This document shows, in pieces, positions 16,734 through 24,071 of a stretch of 64,000 nt of DNA. How positions within the stretch are numbered: position 1 is the first letter of the stretch; each line of letters opens with the position of its first letter. Made by a program: the position numbers and the translations under genes. The stretch covers positions 1,860,001-1,924,000 of the forward strand of contig NZ_CP108529.1 of assembly GCF_036002945.1 (NCBI RefSeq), given 5' to 3'. Source of the DNA: Streptomyces sp. NBC_01224. Its GTDB lineage: Bacteria; Actinomycetota; Actinomycetes; Streptomycetales; Streptomycetaceae. The notes beneath the pieces are model-generated. The model was not told where the DNA came from. It did not search any database and saw only the letters and a program-made list of their open reading frames with translations.

Positions 16734-17642
16734 TCAGCCGAGGCCCCCGGCCAGTGCCTTCTCCGTCGCGGCACGTACGGCTGCCTCGTCGTCGGCGGGC
16801 AGGGGGAGGCGTGGCGGACGGGTACGGCCGCCGTGGCGCCCGACAACGTCCATGGAGGCCTTGATGGCCTGGACGAACTCCGGCTTCGAGTCCCACCGCA
16901 GCAGGGGATGCAGCTCGCGGTAGAGCGGCAGGGCAGTTGCCATGTCGCCTGTCACAGCGGCCCGGTACAGCTCGACACAGCAGGACGGCAGCATGTTCGG
17001 ACAGCCGGCGATCCAGCCGACGGCCCCGGCGAGTGCCAGTTCCAGAAGTACGTCGTCGGCGCCCACGAGCAGGTCGAGGCCGGGCGCCTGTTCGGCGATC
17101 TCGTAGGCCCTTCGGACATCGCCGCTGAACTCCTTGACCGCCACGACGCTGCCCTCCTGGTGGAGAGCGGCGAGCAGGCTCGGTGTCAGGTCCACCTTGG
17201 TGTCGTACGGGTTGTTGTACGCGACGACCGGAACCCCGACTTCGGCCACAGCGGCGTAGTGGGCTCGGACCGCCGCGTCCTCGCAGCGGTACCCGTTGGG
17301 CGGCAGGAGCAGCACGGAACCGGCGCCCGCCTCTGCGGCCTGTTCCGCCCAGCGCCGCGACTCCGCGCTGCCGTAGGCGGAGACGCCCGGCATGACGCGG
17401 CTGCCGTCGCCTGCCGCCTCGACGGCGACCCGGACCACCTGCTCGCGTTCGCTGTCGGTCAGGGTCTGGTACTCCCCCAGTGACCCGTTGGGCACCACAC
17501 CGTCGCAGCCCTCCGCGATGAGCTGTTGAACATGCGTGGCATAGGCGTCGTAGTCGATCGTGCAGTCATCGCGCAATGTGAGCGGGGTAGCGACCATGAC
17601 CCCGTGCCAGGGGCGGGTTCGCGGGTGGGTGTTCGTCTGCAT
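16734..17642 (-). CDS. DapA-family enzyme; likely Delta1-pyrroline-4-hydroxy-2-carboxylate deaminase
   Basis: A 302-residue class I aldolase-fold protein. VVPNGSLGEYQTLTDSE gives the substrate loop, VVAYNNPYD the catalytic Tyr near residue 142, and VVAVKEFSGD the Schiff-base Lys near residue 170. In hydroxyproline clusters this family (LhpC) deaminates the dehydrogenase product to 2-oxoglutarate semialdehyde. The ATG follows AAGGAG. There is a gap of about 90 bases both sides, so a separate promoter is possible, but all genes share a strand. It is unlike the two DapA-family genes at 44.3 and 59.4 kb in active-site sequence. Confidence 0.8.
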   Translation of the reverse strand: MQTNTHPRTRPWHGVMVATPLTLRDDCTIDYDAYATHVQQLIAEGCDGVVPNGSLGEYQTLTDSEREQVVRVAVEAAGDGSRVMPGVSAYGSAESRRWAEQAAEAGAGSVLLLPPNGYRCEDAAVRAHYAAVAEVGVPVVAYNNPYDTKVDLTPSLLAALHQEGSVVAVKEFSGDVRRAYEIAEQAPGLDLLVGADDVLLELALAGAVGWIAGCPNMLPSCCVELYRAAVTGDMATALPLYRELHPLLRWDSKPEFVQAIKASMDVVGRHGGRTRPPRLPLPADDEAAVRAATEKALAGGLG

Positions 17643-17742
17643 CGTGGCTCCTTGAGAGGTGTGATATTTCACGGTGTGGTGGAAGCGTGGGCAGCATCTG
17701 ACGGCACGCGGTGCCGAGGTGTGTCGGGGAGTGGCCGCGGGT

Positions 17743-19221
17743 CTATCCGGGATCGGCCAGGTCGGCGAGCGTGGAAAGCCTTACCGGGCAGGCCAGCGGG
17801 CGCCGGTCGGGGCCGTCCGGCTCTTCACCGGCGCCGCGTCCGGCGCCGTGCGCGTCGGCCAGTTCGCGGACGGCGACTCCACAGGTCCGGCCCTGGCACC
17901 ACCCCATTCCGGCCCGGGTGAGCAGTTTGACGGTCCTGGTGTCACCGGCTCCGAGCTCCTCGCACGCGGTACGGATCCGGCCCGCGGTGACTTCTTCGCA
18001 ACGGCAGACCTCCGTCTCGCCGGTCAGCCATTCGCTCCACCCCGCCCCCGGCCGGTGCACGGCACCCATCAACGCGGAAAAGGCCCGCAGACGGCGTCGG
18101 GAACGACGCAGGGCGACTGCTCTGCGCGCCGCTGCCCGCTGCACAGCGCCCCGCATCTCGCGAATGACCGAAAGCGCTGCCAACTCTCCTTCACAGAGAG
18201 CAAGTTCGACGCCGCCGATGCCGCCTGCCTCTCCCGCCGCCCAGACCCCCGGCGCGGTGGTCCTGAGCTGCTCGTCGAGGGTGACCGCATGCGTGCCGTC
18301 CGCGCACGCGCGTGTATCGCAGCCCGCCGCCACGGCGAGTTCCAGCTGAGGAACGAGCCCGTGTCCGACGGCGAGCGCATCGCAGGCGATCTTGCGGCCG
18401 GTCCCCGGCACGGGGCGCCACCGGCGGTCCACCCGACTGACGGTCACCGCCTCCACCCGGTCGTCGCCGTGCACGTCGGTCACCGCCCGGTGAGTCAGCA
18501 TTCGAACTCCGGCGCCGGTCAGTGCCGCCCCGTACCGGACGCCTTCCGCCATCTTGCCGGGGTTGGCGGCCAGCACTCGGGGAGCGCGCGCATACGCCCC
18601 GTAACCGGACGCTTCGATGAGTGCGGGAACGCTCGCGCCGGCGCGCGTCAGCGAGAGGGCGACGGCCTGCAGAAGCGGGCCGCTCCCCGCGACCACGATC
18701 CGGCGGCCGGGCAGGACCAGGCCGGACTTGAGCATGGCCTGGGCGCCGGCCGCGCTCACCACGCCCGGAAGCGTCCAGCCGGGGAAGGGAAGTTGACGTT
18801 CATGGGCACCCGTCGCCAACAGCAGACGGCGGGCCCGGACCGCGGAACGTCGACCCCCATCGGCTCCGGTGACGGCGTGCAGGATCCAGTCGCCCTCCCC
18901 GGCTCGTTCGACCGTCCACACCTGATGGTCGGGGAGATGGCGGATCGCCCCGGATTCGCGGTGCGCGGCAAGTCGTGCGGAGAGCTCGGCGAAGACGGGC
19001 CAACCGTGGTGGAGGGCGCCGGGCCGGGTCGCGCCGAGCCCGTCGGGCGGGCTTCGGTAGTACTGCCCACCGGGCGTGACGGCCGAGTCCAGCAGAACCA
19101 CGTCGAGCCCGTGATCGGCCGCGGTGACGGCGGCGGCCAGGCCGGCCGGTCCCGCGCCCACCACGGCGAGTCCGGCGCAGTCCGCGTCCCGTGGGCGGCG
19201 TTCATCTGTCGAGTGCGGCAT
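17743..19221 (-). CDS. D-hydroxyproline dehydrogenase, FAD/NAD-binding subunit with 2Fe-2S domain
   Basis: A 492-residue flavoprotein. The N-terminal dinucleotide fold has GAGPAGLAAAV near residue 20, and a second has VVAGSGPLLQAVAL near residue 165. A C-terminal BFD-like iron-sulfur region shows EVCRCEEVTAG and later GWCQGRTCGVAV. This matches the alpha subunit of heterotrimeric, membrane-linked D-hydroxyproline or cyanide-type dehydrogenases (LhpE/HcnB-like). The start MPHSTDERRP overlaps the small 2Fe-2S gene by 20 bases. With its two neighbours it would oxidise cis-4-hydroxy-D-proline and pass electrons onward. Confidence 0.82.
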   Translation of the reverse strand: MPHSTDERRPRDADCAGLAVVGAGPAGLAAAVTAADHGLDVVLLDSAVTPGGQYYRSPPDGLGATRPGALHHGWPVFAELSARLAAHRESGAIRHLPDHQVWTVERAGEGDWILHAVTGADGGRRSAVRARRLLLATGAHERQLPFPGWTLPGVVSAAGAQAMLKSGLVLPGRRIVVAGSGPLLQAVALSLTRAGASVPALIEASGYGAYARAPRVLAANPGKMAEGVRYGAALTGAGVRMLTHRAVTDVHGDDRVEAVTVSRVDRRWRPVPGTGRKIACDALAVGHGLVPQLELAVAAGCDTRACADGTHAVTLDEQLRTTAPGVWAAGEAGGIGGVELALCEGELAALSVIREMRGAVQRAAARRAVALRRSRRRLRAFSALMGAVHRPGAGWSEWLTGETEVCRCEEVTAGRIRTACEELGAGDTRTVKLLTRAGMGWCQGRTCGVAVRELADAHGAGRGAGEEPDGPDRRPLACPVRLSTLADLADPG

Positions 19222-19576
19222 ACCCGTCGCCCTCCTGTGTGGTGATCGCGTCGCCGGGGCAGGCGGGAAGCAGGCATGCGCGTTGGTTCGGCCGGCCGTT
19301 GACCGTGGCCAGGCAGTCGTAGCAGGCACCGATGCCGCAGAAGGCTCCCCGCGGCCGGCCGTGGACCCTGGTGGTGCGCCAGGTCAGGATGCCCGCCGAC
19401 CAGAGGGCCGCGGCGATGCTCTGGCCCGGCAGTCCACGGATCGGGCGCCCGTCGAAGGTCAGCTGGAATTCCGGTTCGGGCTGCGCCGCGACGAGCTCGG
19501 CCGGGGTACGTGCACGGGTACGTCTCACAGGGTCCTCTCCTGGGGCACGCGAGCCCCCTTCGCAGTCATGTGACAT
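19202..19576 (-). CDS. D-hydroxyproline dehydrogenase, small 2Fe-2S subunit
   Basis: A 124-residue ferredoxin-like subunit with FCGIGACYDCLATVNG followed by ACLLPA, giving the C-x4-C-x2-C...C plan of HcnA/LhpF-type proteins. It would relay electrons between the two flavin subunits. Its start ATG overlaps the stop of the FAD oxidoreductase gene (ATGTCACATGA), and its end overlaps the next subunit, so the three genes are tightly coupled. Confidence 0.85.
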   Translation of the reverse strand: MSHDCEGGSRAPGEDPVRRTRARTPAELVAAQPEPEFQLTFDGRPIRGLPGQSIAAALWSAGILTWRTTRVHGRPRGAFCGIGACYDCLATVNGRPNQRACLLPACPGDAITTQEGDGYAALDR

Positions 19577-20726
19577 GGCACGTGGTGTCGAACCGGTCCG
19601 GGGCGAACGGTCCGAGATCGAGTACCGGCTGTCGCCCGGCGATCGCGTCGGCGATCAGCAGTCCGGTCGCGGGGGCCAGCCCGATCCCGGCGCCTTCATG
19701 GCCGCAGGCGTGGAAGAGGCCTGGCACCCGGGGGTCCGGGCCGATCGCCGGCAGATGATCGGGCAGGTAGGGGCGGAACCCGTGGTAGGCGCGCATCACC
19801 CGCACATCCGCCAGTACGGGGAAGAGAGCGGCGGCCTGGGAGGCCAGCCGGGCGATCGCCGGAACCGACAACGTCCGGTCGAAGCCGACCCGTTCACGGC
19901 TGGCCCCGATCAGCACCGGCCCCGACGGAGTTCCCTCCACCACGGGCGAGGTCTGCAGCGCCGCGGACCCGCTCGACACATCGGACACGTACTCCGCCGC
20001 GTAGACCTTGTGCCGGATCAGCCGCGGCAACGGCTCGGTGACGAGCACGAACCCCCGGCGCGGCAGGACCGGCAGGTCCACCCCGGCCATTGCGGCCAGG
20101 TCACCGCCCCAGGTGCCCGCCGCGTTGACGACCACCGGGGCGCGCAGTTCACTCCGTGCGGTGCGCACCCCGCGTACCGCGCCATCCCGATCCCTGAGTA
20201 TCCCGACGACTTCCTCCCCCGGGCAGAGGCGTGCTCCGGAGCGGCCGGCTGCCCGTAACAACTCGGCCGCTGCCAGCGCTGGTTGAACCTGGGCGTCTTG
20301 CGGGTAGTGGCAGCCTCCGGCAAGGTGCGGTGCGAGGTGAGGCTCGGCATCGCGGAGCCGGTCGGATGTGACGTGGTACGCCTCGACTCCGGCTCCTCGC
20401 TGGCCGGCGGCCGTCGCGGAAAGTATGGTCAAGGACTCCTCTGACGCCGCCACGACCAGGCCGCCCTTGAGCTCGTACTCGATGTCCGGAGGCAGTTCTT
20501 CCGACAGTTGGCGCCACAAGGAGGAGGAGAGAAGAGCCAGTTCCAATTCAGGTCCTGGCACTTTGTCGGAGACCAGGAGGTTGCCCTCTCCGGCTCCGGT
20601 AGTGCCTCCGGCGACCGGCCCTCGGTCGACGACGGCTACGGACAGTCCGGACCGGGAGGCGTAGTAGGCGCAGGCGGCACCGACCACTCCGGCCCCGACG
20701 ATGACGACATCCAGGGGCTGTCTCAT
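19566..20726 (-). CDS. D-hydroxyproline dehydrogenase, FAD oxidoreductase (DAO-type) subunit
   Basis: A 386-residue protein of the glycine/D-amino-acid oxidase family. The FAD site VVIVGAGVVGAACAYYAS is at residues 6-23, and the C-terminal flavin contact HACGHEGAGIGLAPATG near residue 340. It is the substrate-oxidising beta subunit (LhpB-like). It is the first gene of the leftward operon. An ATG at 20726 was chosen; a GTG 6 bases upstream is in frame. No ribosome site is visible, and the -10 element ends about 10 bases before the ATG, so the mRNA may be leaderless or nearly so. Confidence 0.85.
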   Translation of the reverse strand: MRQPLDVVIVGAGVVGAACAYYASRSGLSVAVVDRGPVAGGTTGAGEGNLLVSDKVPGPELELALLSSSLWRQLSEELPPDIEYELKGGLVVAASEESLTILSATAAGQRGAGVEAYHVTSDRLRDAEPHLAPHLAGGCHYPQDAQVQPALAAAELLRAAGRSGARLCPGEEVVGILRDRDGAVRGVRTARSELRAPVVVNAAGTWGGDLAAMAGVDLPVLPRRGFVLVTEPLPRLIRHKVYAAEYVSDVSSGSAALQTSPVVEGTPSGPVLIGASRERVGFDRTLSVPAIARLASQAAALFPVLADVRVMRAYHGFRPYLPDHLPAIGPDPRVPGLFHACGHEGAGIGLAPATGLLIADAIAGRQPVLDLGPFAPDRFDTTCHVT

Positions 20727-20736
20727 GAACACGACA

Positions 20737-20767
20737 GTAATATGTCACATTGCTTTGGAGTCGCCAA
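20737..20767 (-). promoter_or_regulatory. Hydroxyproline operon promoter with overlapping operator
   Basis: Read leftward: TTGGCG (-35 candidate, 20762-20767), a 19-base spacer containing CCAAAG and ATGTGACA, then TATTAC (-10 candidate, 20737-20742). The palindrome ATGTGACAT at 20742-20750 abuts and slightly overlaps the -10, a position that fits repression by a GntR protein. Confidence 0.6.
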
Positions 20768-20887
20768 GGGTGTGTGCAGGGCCAGTTGATCAACCATCAC
20801 CCCGTCGCGCCGCTCGCAGGGGTGCCGGTTCCGCCGCCGGGGAAGTGGAGCCATGAACACCCCAAGGCGCCGACCCGAGGAGCCGTG

Positions 20888-23800
20888 ATGCACGACGACC
20901 GCGCATTGGTTGAGGACCGCCTCGAAAGGGCCCTGCACCAGTTCATCCGCCCGGCCCAGTACCCGGCCCGGACCCCGCTCACCCTCTCCGCCCGGCACAT
21001 CCCCGGCGAACCCGTACCGGTGGCCGAGGCACTGGAGGGAACCTACGAGCCGTTCAGTACCGGTACAAAGTGGGGGAAGCCGTGGTCCACCAGCTGGTTC
21101 CGGCTGGAGGGGACGGTGCCCGCGGACTGGGCGGGGCGGCGCGTCGAGGTGGTCGTCGACCCCGGCTTCTCCGGCCAGGGGCCCGGATTCCAGGCCGAGG
21201 GGATGCTGTACGACGCGGCAGGCGTTCCGCTCAAGGGCATCCATCCGCGAAATCGGCATCTGACGGTCGCGCCCCAGGCCGCCGGCGGTGAACCGGTCTC
21301 GTTGCTCCTGGAGGCGGCGGCCAACCCGGCGGTTCTGGAGCACGGCTTCGCGCCGACGCCGCTCGGGGACGTACTCACAGCAGGTGACCGGCCCCTCTAC
21401 CGGTTCGCCTCCGCGGACCTCGCCGTGCTGGACGAGGAGGTCTGGCATCTCGTTCTGGACATCGAGGTGCTTTCCGAGCTGATGCGGGAACTGCCCGTCG
21501 ACCGGTCGCGGCGGCACGAGATCCTGCGGGCGCTGGAGCGCATGCTCGATACGCTGGATCTGCACGATGTGGCGGGCACGGCGCGAGCCGGCCGGGGCCG
21601 GCTCACCGAGGTGCTCTCCCGGCCGGCGTCGGCGAGCGCACACCGGATCTCGGCCGCCGGACATGCGCACATCGACTCGGCGTGGCTGTGGCCGCTGCGC
21701 GAGACGGTGCGCAAGGCCTCGCGCACCTTCGCCAATGTCACCGCGCTTGCCCAGGACTATCCGGAGCTGGTTTTCGCCGCGTCGCAGGCCCAGCAGTACG
21801 CCTGGGTGAAGGAGCATCAGCCGCACATCTGGGAGCGGATCAAGCAGGCCGTGGCGGACGGACAGTGGGCGCCCGTGGGGTCGATGTGGGTGGAGTCCGA
21901 TGCAAATATGCCGGGCGGTGAGGCACTTGCCCGGCAGATCGTGCACGGCAAGCGGTTCTTCGAGCAGGAGCTGGGGGTGGAGACGGAGGAGATCTGGCTG
22001 CCGGACTCCTTCGGCTACACGGCCGCTTTCCCGCAGCTGGCGCGACTGGCTGGGGTGAAATGGTTCCTGACGCAGAAACTGTCCTGGAACCAGAGCAATA
22101 AAATGCCACATCACACCTTCTGGTGGGAGGGCATCGACGGGACCAGGGTCTTCACTCACTTCCCGCCGGTGGACACCTACAACGCACAGTTCCATGGCCG
22201 CGAACTGGCCCATGCGGAAAGAAACTTCGCGGAGAAGGGGCTGGCGACCCGCTCCCTCGTCCCGTTCGGCTGGGGTGACGGCGGGGGCGGTCCGACCCGA
22301 GAAATGCTGGAGAAGGCACGCAGGCTCAGGGATCTGGAGGGTTCGCCCAGGGTCGAGATCGAGAGGCCGTCGGCATTCTTCGCGGCGGCCGAGGAGGAGT
22401 ACGGGCCGCAGGCACCGGTCTGGTCCGGTGAGCTGTATCTGGAGCTGCACCGGGCCACGTACACCACCCAGGCCAGGACCAAGCAGGGCAACCGGCGCAG
22501 CGAACACCTGCTCCGTGAAGCCGAGTTGTGGGCCACCACGGCGGCGCTGCGGACTCCCGGCCACCCTTATCCGTACGAGGCGCTGGACCGGCTGTGGAAG
22601 ACGGTGCTGTTGCATCAGTTCCATGACATCCTGCCGGGCTCGTCGATCGCCTGGGTGCACCGGGAGGCCCACGAGACATACCAACGGGTACGGGAGGAGC
22701 TGGCCGAGCTGGTGGCGGACGCGGTGGCGGCACTGGGTGGGGCCGAGGGTCTCGTGGCGCTCAACTCATCGCCCTACCAGCGAAGTCAGGTGGTCGAGCT
22801 GGACGCCGAGGCAAGCGCGATGCTGCCCTCGGGCGCGCATGTGCAGCCGCTGGGCGACGGGCGTACAGCGGTGCTCGCCGAGACACCCGGGCTGGGCGCT
22901 GGTCTGCTGGACGGTTCGGCGGTACCAGAGCATGCGGTCACGGTGACGGGTTCGGCGGACGAGGGATTCGTATGCGACAACGGGCTGCTGCGGGTCGTGG
23001 TCGACGGCGACGGGTTGATCGCCGCCGTCCGCGATCTCGGCGCGGGGCGGGACGTCCTCGCCCCCGGTCACCGGGCCAACCTCCTCCAGCTGCATCCGGA
23101 TCACCCCAATCACTGGGACGCCTGGGACATCGACCGCCACTACCGCCGCACCCGCACCGATGTCACCGACGCCGACTCCGTAGAACTGGTCGAGGAGGGG
23201 CCGCTGCGGGCCGCCGTCCGTGTGATGCGGTCGTTCGGGGCGTCGCGCATCGTGCAAGAGATCCGGCTGACCGCGGGCAGTCGGCGGATCGACGTCGACA
23301 CCGAGGTGGACTGGCGGGAGTCGGAGAAGGTCCTCAAGGTGTCGTTCCCGCTCGATGTGCACGCCGAACGGTCCGCGGCCGAAATCCAGTTCGGACACAT
23401 TCACCGCCCCACGCACGACAACACCAGCTGGGACGCGGCCCGTTTCGAGATCTGCGCCCATCGCTGGCTGCGGGTCGCCGAGCCGGGGTACGGCATCACA
23501 TTGCTCAACGACTCGACGTACGGGCACGAGGTGACCCGGACTCCGCACGGTTCGGGCCTGGGCACGACCGTACGGCTGACGCTGCTGCGCGCCCCGCACA
23601 GCCCGGACCCGGAGACCGACCTCGGCAGGCATCGGTTCAGGTACGCGCTGGCGCCGGGCGGTGAGGTCACGGATGCGGTACGGGAGGGGCTGGCGCTCAA
23701 TCTCCCGTTGCGGGCGGCCGTTGCGCCGGCCCTGCCGTCACTGATCAGCACCGGACATCCGGCGGTCACGGTGGAGTCGGTCAAGCTCGCCGAGGACCGC

Positions 23801-24001
23801 AGCGGCGATGTGATCGTGCGGCTGTACGAGTCGGCGGGAGGGCGCGCCGACACGACACTGCGGGTGGGATTTCCCGTCGTACAGGCCCGGATCACCGACC
23901 TGCTGGAACGACCGCTGCACGAGGCGGACACCGATGAGCACGGTCTCGTACTGTCGCTGCGTCCGTTCCAGATCCTGACGGTCCGCCTGACCTCTGCATG
24001 A
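20888..24001 (+). CDS. GH38 alpha-mannosidase
   Basis: A 1037-residue glycoside hydrolase, the usual length for bacterial family 38. The zinc site AAGHAHIDSAWLWPLRET lies near residue 258, and the catalytic nucleophile Asp is in WLPDSFGYTAAFPQL near residue 373. The C-terminal half is the beta-sandwich region (from about residue 640). It removes alpha-linked mannose from glycans. No signal peptide is visible, so it is probably cytoplasmic. The ATG follows GAGGAG. It is divergent from the hydroxyproline operon; its own promoter must lie in the 120 bases before it. Confidence 0.92.
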   Translation: MHDDRALVEDRLERALHQFIRPAQYPARTPLTLSARHIPGEPVPVAEALEGTYEPFSTGTKWGKPWSTSWFRLEGTVPADWAGRRVEVVVDPGFSGQGPGFQAEGMLYDAAGVPLKGIHPRNRHLTVAPQAAGGEPVSLLLEAAANPAVLEHGFAPTPLGDVLTAGDRPLYRFASADLAVLDEEVWHLVLDIEVLSELMRELPVDRSRRHEILRALERMLDTLDLHDVAGTARAGRGRLTEVLSRPASASAHRISAAGHAHIDSAWLWPLRETVRKASRTFANVTALAQDYPELVFAASQAQQYAWVKEHQPHIWERIKQAVADGQWAPVGSMWVESDANMPGGEALARQIVHGKRFFEQELGVETEEIWLPDSFGYTAAFPQLARLAGVKWFLTQKLSWNQSNKMPHHTFWWEGIDGTRVFTHFPPVDTYNAQFHGRELAHAERNFAEKGLATRSLVPFGWGDGGGGPTREMLEKARRLRDLEGSPRVEIERPSAFFAAAEEEYGPQAPVWSGELYLELHRATYTTQARTKQGNRRSEHLLREAELWATTAALRTPGHPYPYEALDRLWKTVLLHQFHDILPGSSIAWVHREAHETYQRVREELAELVADAVAALGGAEGLVALNSSPYQRSQVVELDAEASAMLPSGAHVQPLGDGRTAVLAETPGLGAGLLDGSAVPEHAVTVTGSADEGFVCDNGLLRVVVDGDGLIAAVRDLGAGRDVLAPGHRANLLQLHPDHPNHWDAWDIDRHYRRTRTDVTDADSVELVEEGPLRAAVRVMRSFGASRIVQEIRLTAGSRRIDVDTEVDWRESEKVLKVSFPLDVHAERSAAEIQFGHIHRPTHDNTSWDAARFEICAHRWLRVAEPGYGITLLNDSTYGHEVTRTPHGSGLGTTVRLTLLRAPHSPDPETDLGRHRFRYALAPGGEVTDAVREGLALNLPLRAAVAPALPSLISTGHPAVTVESVKLAEDRSGDVIVRLYESAGGRADTTLRVGFPVVQARITDLLERPLHEADTDEHGLVLSLRPFQILTVRLTSA

Positions 24002-24037
24002 GGTCCCGGCCGGCCCCGGTGTGAAGGCCCGGCCCGT

Positions 24038-24071
24038 CCCGCCCCTCTGCTCGGGTTCGTTCAGGGGCGGG
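24038..24071. terminator. Possible terminator between mannosidase and poxB
   Basis: CCCGCCCCT at 24038-24046 pairs with AGGGGCGGG at 24063-24071 over 16 bases. The right arm includes the last codons of the leftward gene. It lies between convergent genes. Confidence 0.45.

Noticed and set aside
16734..17642. Third sialic acid lyase
   Set aside because: Its loop NGSLGEYQTL and KEFSGD site differ from the two lyases at 44.3 and 59.4 kb, and its neighbours are hydroxyproline genes.
19568..19576. ATGTGACAT at the junction of two dehydrogenase subunit genes
   Set aside because: The bases are fixed by the overlapping stop and start codons (ATGTCACATGA), so a coding explanation is enough.
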